A stretch of DNA of 64,000 nt from Chitinophaga japonensis. Lineage in GTDB: Bacteria > Bacteroidota > Bacteroidia > Chitinophagales > Chitinophagaceae. Positions 27,715 to 36,552 of the stretch are shown here, piece by piece (positions within the stretch are counted from its first letter, which is position 1; each line of letters opens with the position of its first letter). The position numbers and the translations under genes are program-made. A model generated the notes under the pieces. That model was given only the letters and a program-made list of their open reading frames with translations, was not told the origin of the DNA and searched no databases. The stretch spans positions 980,326 to 1,044,325 of the forward strand of contig NZ_VLLG01000004.1 of assembly GCF_007830125.1 (NCBI RefSeq), in the 5' to 3' direction.

Positions 27715-29295
27715 TTATGGCTTTCTTTTCCTCATGAACACAGGGGCAAAATCTATGGCGATAAATCCTCTCAGGTCCTTATCGGGTAAAGTGTCATGCT
27801 GCTGGTTGATCTTATAATACTCCATACCTATCTTCAGCATGTCAAAAAAAGTAAGTCTTCCCAACATGCCGTACATAGCGGGCGAGCTGGCGTCAAAGGG
27901 GTCCTGCCGGCCCATATTGAACGTCACATCTGCGCCGGTTGCCAGGCCTTTATATTTATAATTGAGCAGGAGGTTGGCGCCGAAATCAACCGCCCCGCGC
28001 GCTTCGCCGGATGGCAGAAGTCCGCCAATGGATCCTCCCAGCTTCAACTGCCATTGGTCGTTATCCAGCAGCTCGAAGGAAGTGGCCGCATTGATACGGC
28101 CCCGCAGGCCCGCGTCATTGTCGGGCCGGTAATTCATCTCCCCGGTCAGTTGCAGCAGGGACAGCGGGCCGAAATGCTGCATGACTCCTCCCAGGCGGCC
28201 ATACACCTCCTTCGGGTCCTTTCCATCCAGCCGGGCACCGCCTTCCAGCAAGGTGTAAAAGCCCTTATTCCCGGCAAAGAAACCAGCCAGGAACCGGTGC
28301 TCTTCGGCCGGCGCCGGCTTTCCTTCTACCGGCGCATTGTGCACGTAGTTGAAATAGGGGTACAGCTCAAAGCCCTTATACTTCTTTTTCTCCTTTTCAT
28401 CCTTGGGATACAGGTCCATCATGGAAGCAATATTCAACCCCAGTGAAAGATTCCAGGTAGCGGCGCCGGCGTCGGGATTCAGGCCGGTATATTTCAACTC
28501 CAGTTTGTCGGGGGTCTGCCAGAAGGGATATTTCCAGCGCGGGTCCGGGATATTATTCAGGATGGACGGTCGTTTCAAGCCCGCGGGCGCTTCCGTAAAG
28601 GAGGCCGTTGCCGGGCCTACCAGTGAGAAAATGTCCACGTCGCTCTCCGTTAAGGCGTTCACGCCTGCCAGCCCGGCCTGCAGCAGGGCGCCGGATATCA
28701 GGAATATGCCCAGGTTTTCTTTGGCATAGCCGGGTATTTTATCGGACAGGTATTTTTTCATGTCCATATGCAGGGCGATGGATACCAGGTGTATGTAGGT
28801 ATCGCTCACGCCGGTTATCTGCTCCGCCATTTCCAGCCCTTTGGAAAAATCCACTGCCTTTCCATAGGGTGAGCCTGTGCTGTACTGGATAGCATAGAAA
28901 ATATTCCACAGGGACATGATCTCGTCCGAGATCAGCTTTTTCCCGAAGGCCGGATCAAAAAGCCGGTTGGTGCCTTCGCGCTTTGCCCGTTCGTAGGACT
29001 GTTTCCAGCGGGCGGGAAACTGCAGCACCAGGTCGTCAAACAACTGGCAGAACACGCCCAGGCTGCCAAAGCCGATCTTTGTTTCCGGCTCTTTTGCAGG
29101 CTCCCTGCCTTTGGTGCTATCCGCTGTTTGGGCCGCATCCTCCTTTCCCGGGCCATCCTTTTTCTGAATGGCGGCGCCTGCAGCATGAGCCGGCCGGAAA
29201 AAAGCGCCGCCCGGCCCGTATTGGAAGAAAGACCGGTTACCCTGCGGTACAGGCGATGCCCCGGCAGTGCTTTTATTTATAGGTGAGGTGCGCAT
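27715..29295 (-). CDS. Unknown protein with beta-barrel-like C-terminal half, candidate eCIS cargo
   Basis: No family was recognised for this 526-residue product. Residues 1-50 carry FF pairs at 23-24 and 32-33 and then AIQKK, as in neighbouring cargo candidates. Residues about 70-220 are mostly helical (GVFCQLFDDLVLQFPARWK). From about residue 260 the sequence alternates short amphipathic strands and turns (FELYPYFNYVHNA, GFYTLLEGGARL, QWQLKLGGSIGGLL, NLLLNYKYKGLATGADVTF), like an outer-membrane barrel, yet there is no signal peptide. A pore-forming payload is possible. Its start overlaps the end of the large DUF4157 gene by 23 bp, so the two are co-expressed. Confidence 0.6.
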   Translation of the reverse strand: MRTSPINKSTAGASPVPQGNRSFFQYGPGGAFFRPAHAAGAAIQKKDGPGKEDAAQTADSTKGREPAKEPETKIGFGSLGVFCQLFDDLVLQFPARWKQSYERAKREGTNRLFDPAFGKKLISDEIMSLWNIFYAIQYSTGSPYGKAVDFSKGLEMAEQITGVSDTYIHLVSIALHMDMKKYLSDKIPGYAKENLGIFLISGALLQAGLAGVNALTESDVDIFSLVGPATASFTEAPAGLKRPSILNNIPDPRWKYPFWQTPDKLELKYTGLNPDAGAATWNLSLGLNIASMMDLYPKDEKEKKKYKGFELYPYFNYVHNAPVEGKPAPAEEHRFLAGFFAGNKGFYTLLEGGARLDGKDPKEVYGRLGGVMQHFGPLSLLQLTGEMNYRPDNDAGLRGRINAATSFELLDNDQWQLKLGGSIGGLLPSGEARGAVDFGANLLLNYKYKGLATGADVTFNMGRQDPFDASSPAMYGMLGRLTFFDMLKIGMEYYKINQQHDTLPDKDLRGFIAIDFAPVFMRKRKP

Positions 29296-32200
29296 GCTTT
29301 ACTTTTATTGCTACTCCCTGGGGGAAGATGAGCGTGCTTTTCTCATATTCGATCAATGTATCTTCCGCCAGTATGAAGGTTACCTTTTCTGCCGTTACTT
29401 CCGACACGGTAAATGACATCCCGTTCGCTTCCACTATTTCGCTCAATACGCCTCCCTCGTACTTATAAATGCGCAGGTCCACCTGCACGGGCTTGTCAAT
29501 GCTGTCACCGGGGTTCAGCTTTTTGGTGTAGGCGGTGGCCGCATACCCGGCGCTAAGGCCTTCACCGCTTCCTTTCATGGTGCCTTTTTTCAGGGTGCCG
29601 CTGTATTTCTTCGCCTTAGTGGCGGTATCACCGGTGGTGGCGCCGCCATCGCCTCCACCAGCCTTGTCCCCTCCCGTTCCTTTACCGGCAGCACCATCTT
29701 CTCCTCCATGCTTTTCTTCCTCGCGCTTTTTCTTTTCTTCAAAAAATTCTTCCTTCACCGCCTTTTCCCGGGCCGTGTACCGGGAAATATCTTTCAGCAG
29801 GGTAGCGATGTTTACAGGCACGCCGTTCTCCGGTGTTTCGCCTGCAGCCAGTTGCTGCAGGTCTGCGATATTTGTTTTGATCAGGTCGTCCTTAATGCTT
29901 TTCAGTCTTTCAGGCGTAAGCAGCACCCAGGGACCAGCGCCGCGCTTGTTCATCATCTCCAGGAAAGCTTTGAACTTCTCCTCTCCTATTTCGTCAATGA
30001 TATCCCATATTTCGCCGCGCTGGCCGCCATCCCCGCTTCCACCTCCTTCGCCAAAATCGCTGCAGGAAATTTCCGCCTTGTTCACATCCACCGGTTTAAC
30101 AGGCGCAAACAGCTTCTCCATTCCTTTGGGCAGCGGGATGAGGTCATTGGCATAGGAAGTGATGCCGGTAGCGATCTTTTGGGGCAACGTTGTAATGAAT
30201 GACACATTGCCGAGCACGAACTTCATTATTTTCTTGCCGAACCAGCAGGTCTGAATGATCTTGGCAATGAAGTACATGCCCACCTCCTTGAAGATATTCC
30301 ACAAGCAGCCGATAGCGGGAGGGCTGGCGCAGGCAATGATCCCGGCGCCCCAGCGTACCATTTTCTCGATCATTTCCAGCTTGGGCTGTATCTCCTGCCG
30401 CATTTCCTCTACTTTTTCCAGCTTGCCTATCCAACTGCCGAAGAAACCTTCTTTCCACTGTTCGATGGTCTTATCCGCCAGCGCCGTATATTTTTCCTTC
30501 AGCTTTTCCACTTCGTCTATTTTGGCCTGCAGCTCTTCTGGCACCAGGTTGTCGAACATCGCCTGCAGGTTCCTGGAAATGCCCTCCATCAGGGATGCGC
30601 TTACCAACTGCAGGGATTCTGAAACAACAAAGTTCCCTATAAGCTTGATCACCTTCAGCGCAATGCGCAGGGCGGCAGCGGCAATGCCGGAAACGGAGCC
30701 GCCATCTTTTGCGGTGGCCAGCTTCCTTATTTTTTCCTTTACGTGCTCGTAGGTGTTGAGTATGTTGACAAACGTTTTCCCGAACAGTTTGCGGAACAGG
30801 CCCAGCGCCCCTACGCCGGGATAGGTCCACACCTCCAGTGAGTGCAGCAGGCGGGCTGGCTTTTCATTGTCGGCGCTCAGTGCAGACAGGCCTGCCTTGG
30901 GCAGTTGTTTCCTGAACTCGTTGTAGGCATGCACCTTGTCAGCATAGGTAATAAGGTTGTGCATTTCCTTTGTTTTGAGCGCGCTGTCAAACTTTCCCTG
31001 GTATCCCTCCAGGGATTTCTCCCATTTATCCAGTTCGAACTTCTCCTCATAATGTTTCTCTTTCCGCTGAACGGTGGGAGTTTGTTTTGGCTGCGGAGGC
31101 GGGGCAGGCTTTGCTTGCGGCGGCATTGCTTTTTTCAGGGCAAATGAAGTACCGCGCAGCCGGCCTTTTATATCCTGCTCCACGGTTTGCATCAGCGTGG
31201 AGAACGGCGGCGTTGCCGGCAGCCCGGTAGCGCCGGGCATGCTTGCCAACTGGGCGGGATTGGTATAGTAGTCCGGCACATATGCATAGGCGTAAATGCC
31301 GTTTGCTTCCTCGACCACATACAGCTTCCCGGGCTCCACGTTATTATTGCGGATGGTTTCATATTCCCGTATCCTGTTCAACTGGCCGCCCGCCTTTAAT
31401 GCGCTCAGCAGGCTGCCTATGCCGCTGAAGGTGATCAGCAACTGTTTGGACGCCTGGCCCGAGGCTGAAGGGAACTTGTACTGGTCCGGTATATCCAGCC
31501 CGGACAGCTTGCCAACATTGAGGGTCCAGGTGCCGGGCCCGCTGATGCCATTCACCACGTCTTTGACCTCCAGCAGCCCTTTTTCGTAGTTACCGGTTTG
31601 CGTAACGCCGGCGGACATGATGCTTTGCTCATAAGGTTTAAGGTCTGCAACATCAACCTGGGTAGGCACATTGCCCAGGTTGACGGGCGTTTTCAGATGG
31701 TCGTTCCATAATGGCGCGGTATGCTTCCTGAACTTTTCCTTACTGAATTTTTTCCCATTGAAAAATATCTGCTTCTTCAGCTTTTCATCAGCAATGTTCC
31801 GCAGCTCGCCCTCTCCAACTTTGTAAACACCTACCAGGATATTGTTATTGGTGGTCAGCAGGTCTGCATAGCCGATCTTCCCTGTGCCCGCCAGGTCTAC
31901 CCCGCCGGCAGTAGCGTTCGGCACCGGCACTTCCGAATACACGTTTTTGGCGCTGTTCTTCGTGCCCATGGCAGGCAGCACCTCATCGTGCACATCATCG
32001 CCGGTCTGGTGCCGGGGCATCCAGTAGGCGGCCGCCCGCTGTATCTTTTTTTTCCTGCCCAGCTCATCCCCCCGTTGCTGCACCACGTGCGTCAGTTCGT
32101 GCGCCAGCAGGCGACGGCCTTCGCTGCTACCGGGCGAGTATTGCCCCTGGTTGAAATAGATATCCGTACCATGGGTAAAAGCGTGCGCGTTCAGGTCACG

Positions 32201-32596
32201 GCTAAGCTGTACGGCCCGGCTGTCCGTATGGATCCTTACACTGCTGAAGTCCGTGCCAAAGCGGTTTTCCATCCAGTCCCTGGTTTCGTGCTGCATCAGT
32301 TGCCCGCCGCCTTTGCTGCTGTTCAGCGAAGCGGTTACTTCATCGTTCAGCGGCGGGCCTTCCTCCTTCCGCTGCAGTTGCTCCTCCTGCTCGCAGGCAG
32401 CGCATTTGCGTTGTACGGCGGCACCTTCCGGCATGGTCATTACTTTATCTGCAACAGCGTCTGCTTCCTGCTCATAGATGTCGCCGGGCTCATTTACGGT
32501 AAGTTTGGTTTGTACCCGCTGGGGCGCGGGTGGAAAAAAGACGCCGTGCGGGCTACCTGCTTTATCGGTGTGCTTTATTTTTCCTGTTGTATGCAT
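29273..32596 (-). CDS. Large DUF4157 (eCIS core) protein, candidate toxin or cargo
   Basis: This product is about 1,107 residues from the ATG at 32596 (an in-frame TTG at 32665 is less likely). Residues 20-31 hold the FFPPA...VQTK element, then LTVNEPGDIYEQEADAVAD and a Cys pair KCAACEQEE (64-72). The DUF4157 domain follows, with LLAHELTHVVQQ (HELTH at 166-170), a putative metalloprotease-like motif common in proteins coded with contractile injection systems. The next 900 residues match nothing I know. They include long helices (about 560-760), a hydrophobic stretch (IIACASPPAIGCLW), a GGDGG-rich linker and a small beta-rich end domain. It heads the divergent cargo operon. Confidence 0.8.
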   Translation of the reverse strand: MHTTGKIKHTDKAGSPHGVFFPPAPQRVQTKLTVNEPGDIYEQEADAVADKVMTMPEGAAVQRKCAACEQEEQLQRKEEGPPLNDEVTASLNSSKGGGQLMQHETRDWMENRFGTDFSSVRIHTDSRAVQLSRDLNAHAFTHGTDIYFNQGQYSPGSSEGRRLLAHELTHVVQQRGDELGRKKKIQRAAAYWMPRHQTGDDVHDEVLPAMGTKNSAKNVYSEVPVPNATAGGVDLAGTGKIGYADLLTTNNNILVGVYKVGEGELRNIADEKLKKQIFFNGKKFSKEKFRKHTAPLWNDHLKTPVNLGNVPTQVDVADLKPYEQSIMSAGVTQTGNYEKGLLEVKDVVNGISGPGTWTLNVGKLSGLDIPDQYKFPSASGQASKQLLITFSGIGSLLSALKAGGQLNRIREYETIRNNNVEPGKLYVVEEANGIYAYAYVPDYYTNPAQLASMPGATGLPATPPFSTLMQTVEQDIKGRLRGTSFALKKAMPPQAKPAPPPQPKQTPTVQRKEKHYEEKFELDKWEKSLEGYQGKFDSALKTKEMHNLITYADKVHAYNEFRKQLPKAGLSALSADNEKPARLLHSLEVWTYPGVGALGLFRKLFGKTFVNILNTYEHVKEKIRKLATAKDGGSVSGIAAAALRIALKVIKLIGNFVVSESLQLVSASLMEGISRNLQAMFDNLVPEELQAKIDEVEKLKEKYTALADKTIEQWKEGFFGSWIGKLEKVEEMRQEIQPKLEMIEKMVRWGAGIIACASPPAIGCLWNIFKEVGMYFIAKIIQTCWFGKKIMKFVLGNVSFITTLPQKIATGITSYANDLIPLPKGMEKLFAPVKPVDVNKAEISCSDFGEGGGSGDGGQRGEIWDIIDEIGEEKFKAFLEMMNKRGAGPWVLLTPERLKSIKDDLIKTNIADLQQLAAGETPENGVPVNIATLLKDISRYTAREKAVKEEFFEEKKKREEEKHGGEDGAAGKGTGGDKAGGGDGGATTGDTATKAKKYSGTLKKGTMKGSGEGLSAGYAATAYTKKLNPGDSIDKPVQVDLRIYKYEGGVLSEIVEANGMSFTVSEVTAEKVTFILAEDTLIEYEKSTLIFPQGVAIKVKHAHLTYK

Positions 32597-32716
32597 GCCG
32601 GGTTTTACTTTGGAGGTTAGGGGTATTAAGGGCCTTATTGCAGCGGTATGCGGCTGCAGGCGCAACTTGTAGCAGCAAAGTTATTGAATTGGCGTTTCCG
32701 GTAATGCGCCGCCTGT

Positions 32717-32742
32717 AAATATCCATGTTTATATGGATATTT
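32717..32742. promoter_or_regulatory. Perfect 10-bp inverted repeat in the divergent control region
   Basis: AAATATCCAT, six bases, then ATGGATATTT. It lies in the 236-bp gap between the divergent DUF4157 and response-regulator genes. It may be an operator for both directions; a short hairpin is also possible. No confident Bacteroidota -33/-7 pair was found in this gap. Confidence 0.4.
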
Positions 32743-32832
32743 TGTGTCCGGCCTTTTTTGCGTATTAATACCTGCTATCATTTAATGAAAAAGTCAATAT
32801 CTTTAGGGCGAAATTATAAACCCCAAAAGAAC

Positions 32833-33474
32833 ATGACTATCCGTCACCACCTAGCTGGCGGTCCTACACTGTTAATGACCGGCTTAAAGCAGTTACTCTC
32901 CGCCAGGGAAAATGCAGTAATTACACAAAGCGAATCAATATCCGGTCCAATCCCGGACCCCGGCGGTACGGCGCCGGACTACCTGTGGCTGGAGCACCCG
33001 GACAGCGACTGGGATGCGCTTGCAGGCTGCCGGCAACTGACCCAGGCATTTCCCGGGATGAAAGTGATCATTTTTTATGACAGCAAAGACCCCAAAACGA
33101 TCAAAGGGTTCATACAGGCCGGCATAGCGGCCTACCTGCTGCCCTCCTGCACGGTTGGTATTATAGAAGAGGCGCTCAGGGGGATGCAGGCGCATACCGT
33201 TTATATTGATCCCCGGATCCGGCAGCACCTTGCGGACTACCTGCTGGACGTGAACGAAAAAAAAAATAACGGCGGCGCGCTGACCCGCCGGGAAAAGGAA
33301 GTGCTGCGCCTGATCGTTGAGGAGAACACTACCCAGGAAATAGCCAGTAAACTATACATCAGCTCCTGTACAGTAGAAACGCACCGCCTGCACCTGATAC
33401 AGAAGATGGGTGTAAAGAATACAGCCGGCCTGGTGAGGGAAGCCCTGGTACGCCAGCTTTACGCCTATCCATGA
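32833..33474 (+). CDS. NarL/FixJ-like regulator with degenerate receiver domain
   Basis: This product is about 213 residues from ATG 32833. The C-terminal LuxR helix-turn-helix is intact (LTRREKEVLRLIVEENTTQE, then IASKLYISSCTVETHRLHL). The N-terminal half aligns with a receiver domain but lacks its key residues. The acidic pair near the start reads LAGG. The phosphorylated Asp of the PDLILLD-type motif is Glu in PDYLWLEHP. The Lys of GYLLKD is Pro in AYLLPSC. It is therefore probably not controlled by phosphorylation, and Glu could mimic the active form. It lies between the divergent cargo operon and the eCIS operon and is the best candidate regulator of both. Confidence 0.82.
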   Translation: MTIRHHLAGGPTLLMTGLKQLLSARENAVITQSESISGPIPDPGGTAPDYLWLEHPDSDWDALAGCRQLTQAFPGMKVIIFYDSKDPKTIKGFIQAGIAAYLLPSCTVGIIEEALRGMQAHTVYIDPRIRQHLADYLLDVNEKKNNGGALTRREKEVLRLIVEENTTQEIASKLYISSCTVETHRLHLIQKMGVKNTAGLVREALVRQLYAYP

Positions 33475-33651
33475 ATACCGGGATTTTTGAGAATCATTTC
33501 TTTCATGGATGTCTGGTGTTCGCTTTCGGCTGATCTTTGTAGCAAGCTTTTCCATTGCAGGCAACTGTAGAATGTTGTTTTCCCTATTTGCACAGCTATA
33601 CAGGCGGCCTGCATAAAAGTTTCCGGTCAACCCTTTTAAATCTTAGCCCCA

Positions 33652-34251
33652 ATGATCGACCAGATACTGAATGCCATTACCGGCAAACTGAACACCTATA
33701 TCGGGACCCTTGAGCCAGACGTTATGTTAGGCAATATTTCATTTGCAGATGCTTTTCATGACAACTCATCGCAGAACGTAAATGATAAGATCATTGCTTC
33801 GGTAATCAACATCGAACAGGAGGAATCCCTGCGCAACATCCCTTTCAGGCGCACCATCGCAGATGCACAGGGGCTGCCGCAGGGAGTAGAGCAACAGCCT
33901 GAGATACACCTGAACGTATATGTGCTCTTCGGGGCCAACAAAAACAATTACACCACGGCACTGCAACGCATATCGCAGGTGATCGCCTTTTTCCAGCGCC
34001 AGTTTGTATTTACTCCTGCAGATACGCCGGTGCTGGGCACCCTGGGATTAAGCAAGCTGGTTTTTGACCTCTACTCTACCGATTTCCAGGAGCTGAACCA
34101 GATATGGAGCGTCATGGGCGGCAAGTATATCCCTTCCGTGATCTACAAAATGCGGCTGGCCATTATACAGGATGCCCCGGTAGCGGATACGGGTATTATC
34201 CAGGAGATCAACCTCAATACCGCGGCCCTGTCATTTAACACAACAGCATAA
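33652..34251 (+). CDS. eCIS cap/tail-terminator protein (DUF4255, Pvc16/Afp16-like)
   Basis: This 199-residue product matches DUF4255 proteins: N-terminal MIDQILNAITGKLNTYI, the NIEQEESLRN segment, a run PEIHLNVYVLFGANKNNYTTA, and LNQIWSVMGGKYIPSVIYKM. These proteins close the distal end of eCIS and related tails and set sheath and tube termination. It opens the structural operon, as in many Bacteroidota clusters, 177 bp after the regulator gene. The operon promoter should lie in that gap. I saw no convincing -33/-7 motif there. Confidence 0.88.
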   Translation: MIDQILNAITGKLNTYIGTLEPDVMLGNISFADAFHDNSSQNVNDKIIASVINIEQEESLRNIPFRRTIADAQGLPQGVEQQPEIHLNVYVLFGANKNNYTTALQRISQVIAFFQRQFVFTPADTPVLGTLGLSKLVFDLYSTDFQELNQIWSVMGGKYIPSVIYKMRLAIIQDAPVADTGIIQEINLNTAALSFNTTA

Positions 34252-34260
34252 TCAGTAAAA

Positions 34261-35013
34261 ATGGAAACGCTGGCATGGCGATATCACCCCGAATTCACCA
34301 TTCAACTGCTCATAAACGGGCAGGATGCAGGCGACCGCCTGCGCCTGGTCCCTGCACCGCCGGATACCGGTACCTTTGCACGCTACGGCCTGCTGACCAA
34401 AAGCATGGGCAGCCAGACAAGCGCCTTTGTTAAGCAAAAGCCGGACGGCGGCAATTGGGCGCCCCTGGTAAGCCTGTCCCAGCCGGTTGTTTTTGCCTTC
34501 TGGCTGGCAGTTAACAAAAACGCAGCGGCGCTCCCCGATTTCTTCAGGGAAGGGAAGCAGCAGTTTGGCAGAAAGATACTTTACGCCAACAACGTTTCCG
34601 GCAGCGGCGCTATAGACAGTAACCTGAGCGGGAACGCGGTATCCCTGACCGCAGCAACGGAGGCCGGCAATGCAGAAAGAGGGGCTGTAAGCCCATTCCT
34701 GCTGTCTGCAGGCATTACGCCCGGCACTTTTACCTTCATCCGCGCCGGCAGGATACAGGCCGGAGCAGCCGTCAGCTATACTATCAATCAAGCGCTGGAA
34801 AGCACGCAAACAAGGGCTGCGCTGGACTTCAGGCAGCAGCCGGCCGGCGCCTACCTCGTAAAGCTGGACGGGGCCAGCCCGGTGGAAGAACCGGTGGTGG
34901 TGAATGAACAAGCCGTGCTGGCCGGCATTGACGGCATTATCGAAATACATCGCGACACATGGCATTTGCCCCTGCAGCCAAGGATATACAACCTTAATTT
35001 TTTAAGTACCTGA
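34261..35013 (+). CDS. Unknown eCIS-operon protein, possible cap adaptor
   Basis: This 250-residue product was not assigned to a family. It has no signal peptide or membrane helix. It looks beta-rich and ends with DTWHLPLQPRIYNLNFLST. It starts 9 bp after the DUF4255 cap gene and ends 24 bp before the first sheath gene, so it is part of the structural operon. In the Algoriphagus system (AlgoCIS) a separate adaptor joins cap and sheath and is encoded beside the cap gene. This protein could play that part, on position alone. Confidence 0.55.
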   Translation: METLAWRYHPEFTIQLLINGQDAGDRLRLVPAPPDTGTFARYGLLTKSMGSQTSAFVKQKPDGGNWAPLVSLSQPVVFAFWLAVNKNAAALPDFFREGKQQFGRKILYANNVSGSGAIDSNLSGNAVSLTAATEAGNAERGAVSPFLLSAGITPGTFTFIRAGRIQAGAAVSYTINQALESTQTRAALDFRQQPAGAYLVKLDGASPVEEPVVVNEQAVLAGIDGIIEIHRDTWHLPLQPRIYNLNFLST

Positions 35014-35037
35014 TTAACGTATAAAATCATACTACAC

Positions 35038-36501
35038 ATGTTAAACCTTGCAGACCTCAAAACGCCCGGCGTATATATTGACGAGGTGCCCAAATTTCCT
35101 CCATCCGTGGCGCAGGTAGAAACCGCTATTCCTGCGTTCATCGGTTATACGCGCAATACTACCCTGAGCGGAGCCTCCATCGTAAACAAACCTATCCGCA
35201 TCCGCTCGATGGTGGAATACGAGGCCATATTCGGCACCCGGCTCGAAACATTCACAGTGGCCGTAAACTGGAATGGCGCCCAGGGAAATTTTGTGGCTAC
35301 TCCGCCAGCGCCTCCGGCAGCGGCGGCCACCTACCGCATGTACTATGCGCTGCAAATGTATTTTGCCAATGGCGGTGGCCCCTGCTACGTGGTAAGCATC
35401 GGGCCGGATAATACATCGCCGGCCACTACCGCCCACCATACCGCCGGGCTGGCAGCCATCGCCAAAGAGGATGAGCCTACTCTCCTGGTGTTCCCGGATG
35501 CGCAGTCGCTGCCAACGGCCGACGCCTTCTACAATGTATATAAAGCTGCGCTGGCGCAGTGCAATGAGCTGAAAGACCGCTTTACTATCTGTGATGTTTA
35601 CAACGGACACCTCGATTATACCGTTGCTCCTGCCGCCACCAACAACGTGATAGACGATAATGCAATCGGCATACGCACCCTGATAGGTAATAATTCCCTG
35701 CTGTACGGTGCTGCCTACTACCCGCACCTGGAAACATCGCTGAGCTTCAACTACGATGAGGCGGCCGTTGCCGTTACGGGATCGCTCTCCGCCACTCCGT
35801 CAGGGCCGGCTGCTGCTGTTCCTGCGGATACCAGGCTGCGCCAGGCGGATGAGACCCGGTCATTATACCATCTTGCCAACAACCTGTATCACCAGGTAAA
35901 GGCATCCATCGCCGCCATGCCACTGATACTTCCACCCGGCAGCACCATGGCCGGTGTATATGCCGGCATAGATGCTACAAGGGGCGTATGGAAAGCCCCC
36001 GCCAACACCAGCCTGAACTTCGTAAAACGGCCTACGGTAGCCATAGATGAAGCCCTCCAGGAAAACCTGAATGTGCACACCACCGGCAAATCCGTAAACG
36101 CCATCCGGTCCTTCACCGGCAAGGGTGTACTGGTATGGGGCGCACGCACGCTCGACGGCAACAGTAATGAATGGCGCTATGTAAACGTAAGGCGCTTCTT
36201 CAACATGGTGGAGGAAAGCACTAAAAAAGCCACCGAGTCTTTCGTTTTTGAGCCAAACGACGCCAATACCTGGGTAAAGGTCAGAGCCATGATAGAGAAC
36301 TTCCTCATCCTGCAATGGCGGGCCGGCGCACTGGCAGGCGCTAAACCGGAGCACGCCTTTTATGTAAGGGTGGGACTGGGACAGACCATGACCGCGCAGG
36401 ACATACTGGAGGGCCGTATGATCGTTGAAATTGGCATGGCGGTAGTACGCCCGGCGGAATTCATTGTGCTCAGGTTCTCGCACAAAATGCAGGAAAGCTG
36501 A
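35038..36501 (+). CDS. Contractile sheath protein 1
   Basis: This 487-residue product has the tail-sheath pattern: N-terminal linker arm KTPGVYIDEVPKFPPSV, a middle domain, the YYALQMYFANGGGPCYVV motif, and a C-terminal core with GVWKAPAN, ARTLDGNSNEWRYVNVRRFF, ENFLILQW and the end PAEFIVLRFSHKMQES. The N- and C-terminal arms exchange between subunits so the sheath can contract. It is the shorter of two sheath genes in the operon and lacks the insertion seen in the second. Confidence 0.93.
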   Translation: MLNLADLKTPGVYIDEVPKFPPSVAQVETAIPAFIGYTRNTTLSGASIVNKPIRIRSMVEYEAIFGTRLETFTVAVNWNGAQGNFVATPPAPPAAAATYRMYYALQMYFANGGGPCYVVSIGPDNTSPATTAHHTAGLAAIAKEDEPTLLVFPDAQSLPTADAFYNVYKAALAQCNELKDRFTICDVYNGHLDYTVAPAATNNVIDDNAIGIRTLIGNNSLLYGAAYYPHLETSLSFNYDEAAVAVTGSLSATPSGPAAAVPADTRLRQADETRSLYHLANNLYHQVKASIAAMPLILPPGSTMAGVYAGIDATRGVWKAPANTSLNFVKRPTVAIDEALQENLNVHTTGKSVNAIRSFTGKGVLVWGARTLDGNSNEWRYVNVRRFFNMVEESTKKATESFVFEPNDANTWVKVRAMIENFLILQWRAGALAGAKPEHAFYVRVGLGQTMTAQDILEGRMIVEIGMAVVRPAEFIVLRFSHKMQES

Positions 36502-36552
36502 ATGACCGGCTTACCCGCCTAAACAAAACCCAAACCAAAAAAATGCAGAAAA

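Noticed and set aside
33475..33651. Bacteroidota promoter (-33 TTTG, -7 TAnnTTTG) for the eCIS operon
   Set aside because: Partial matches such as GATCTTTG and TATTTGC exist, but none has both boxes at the right distance.
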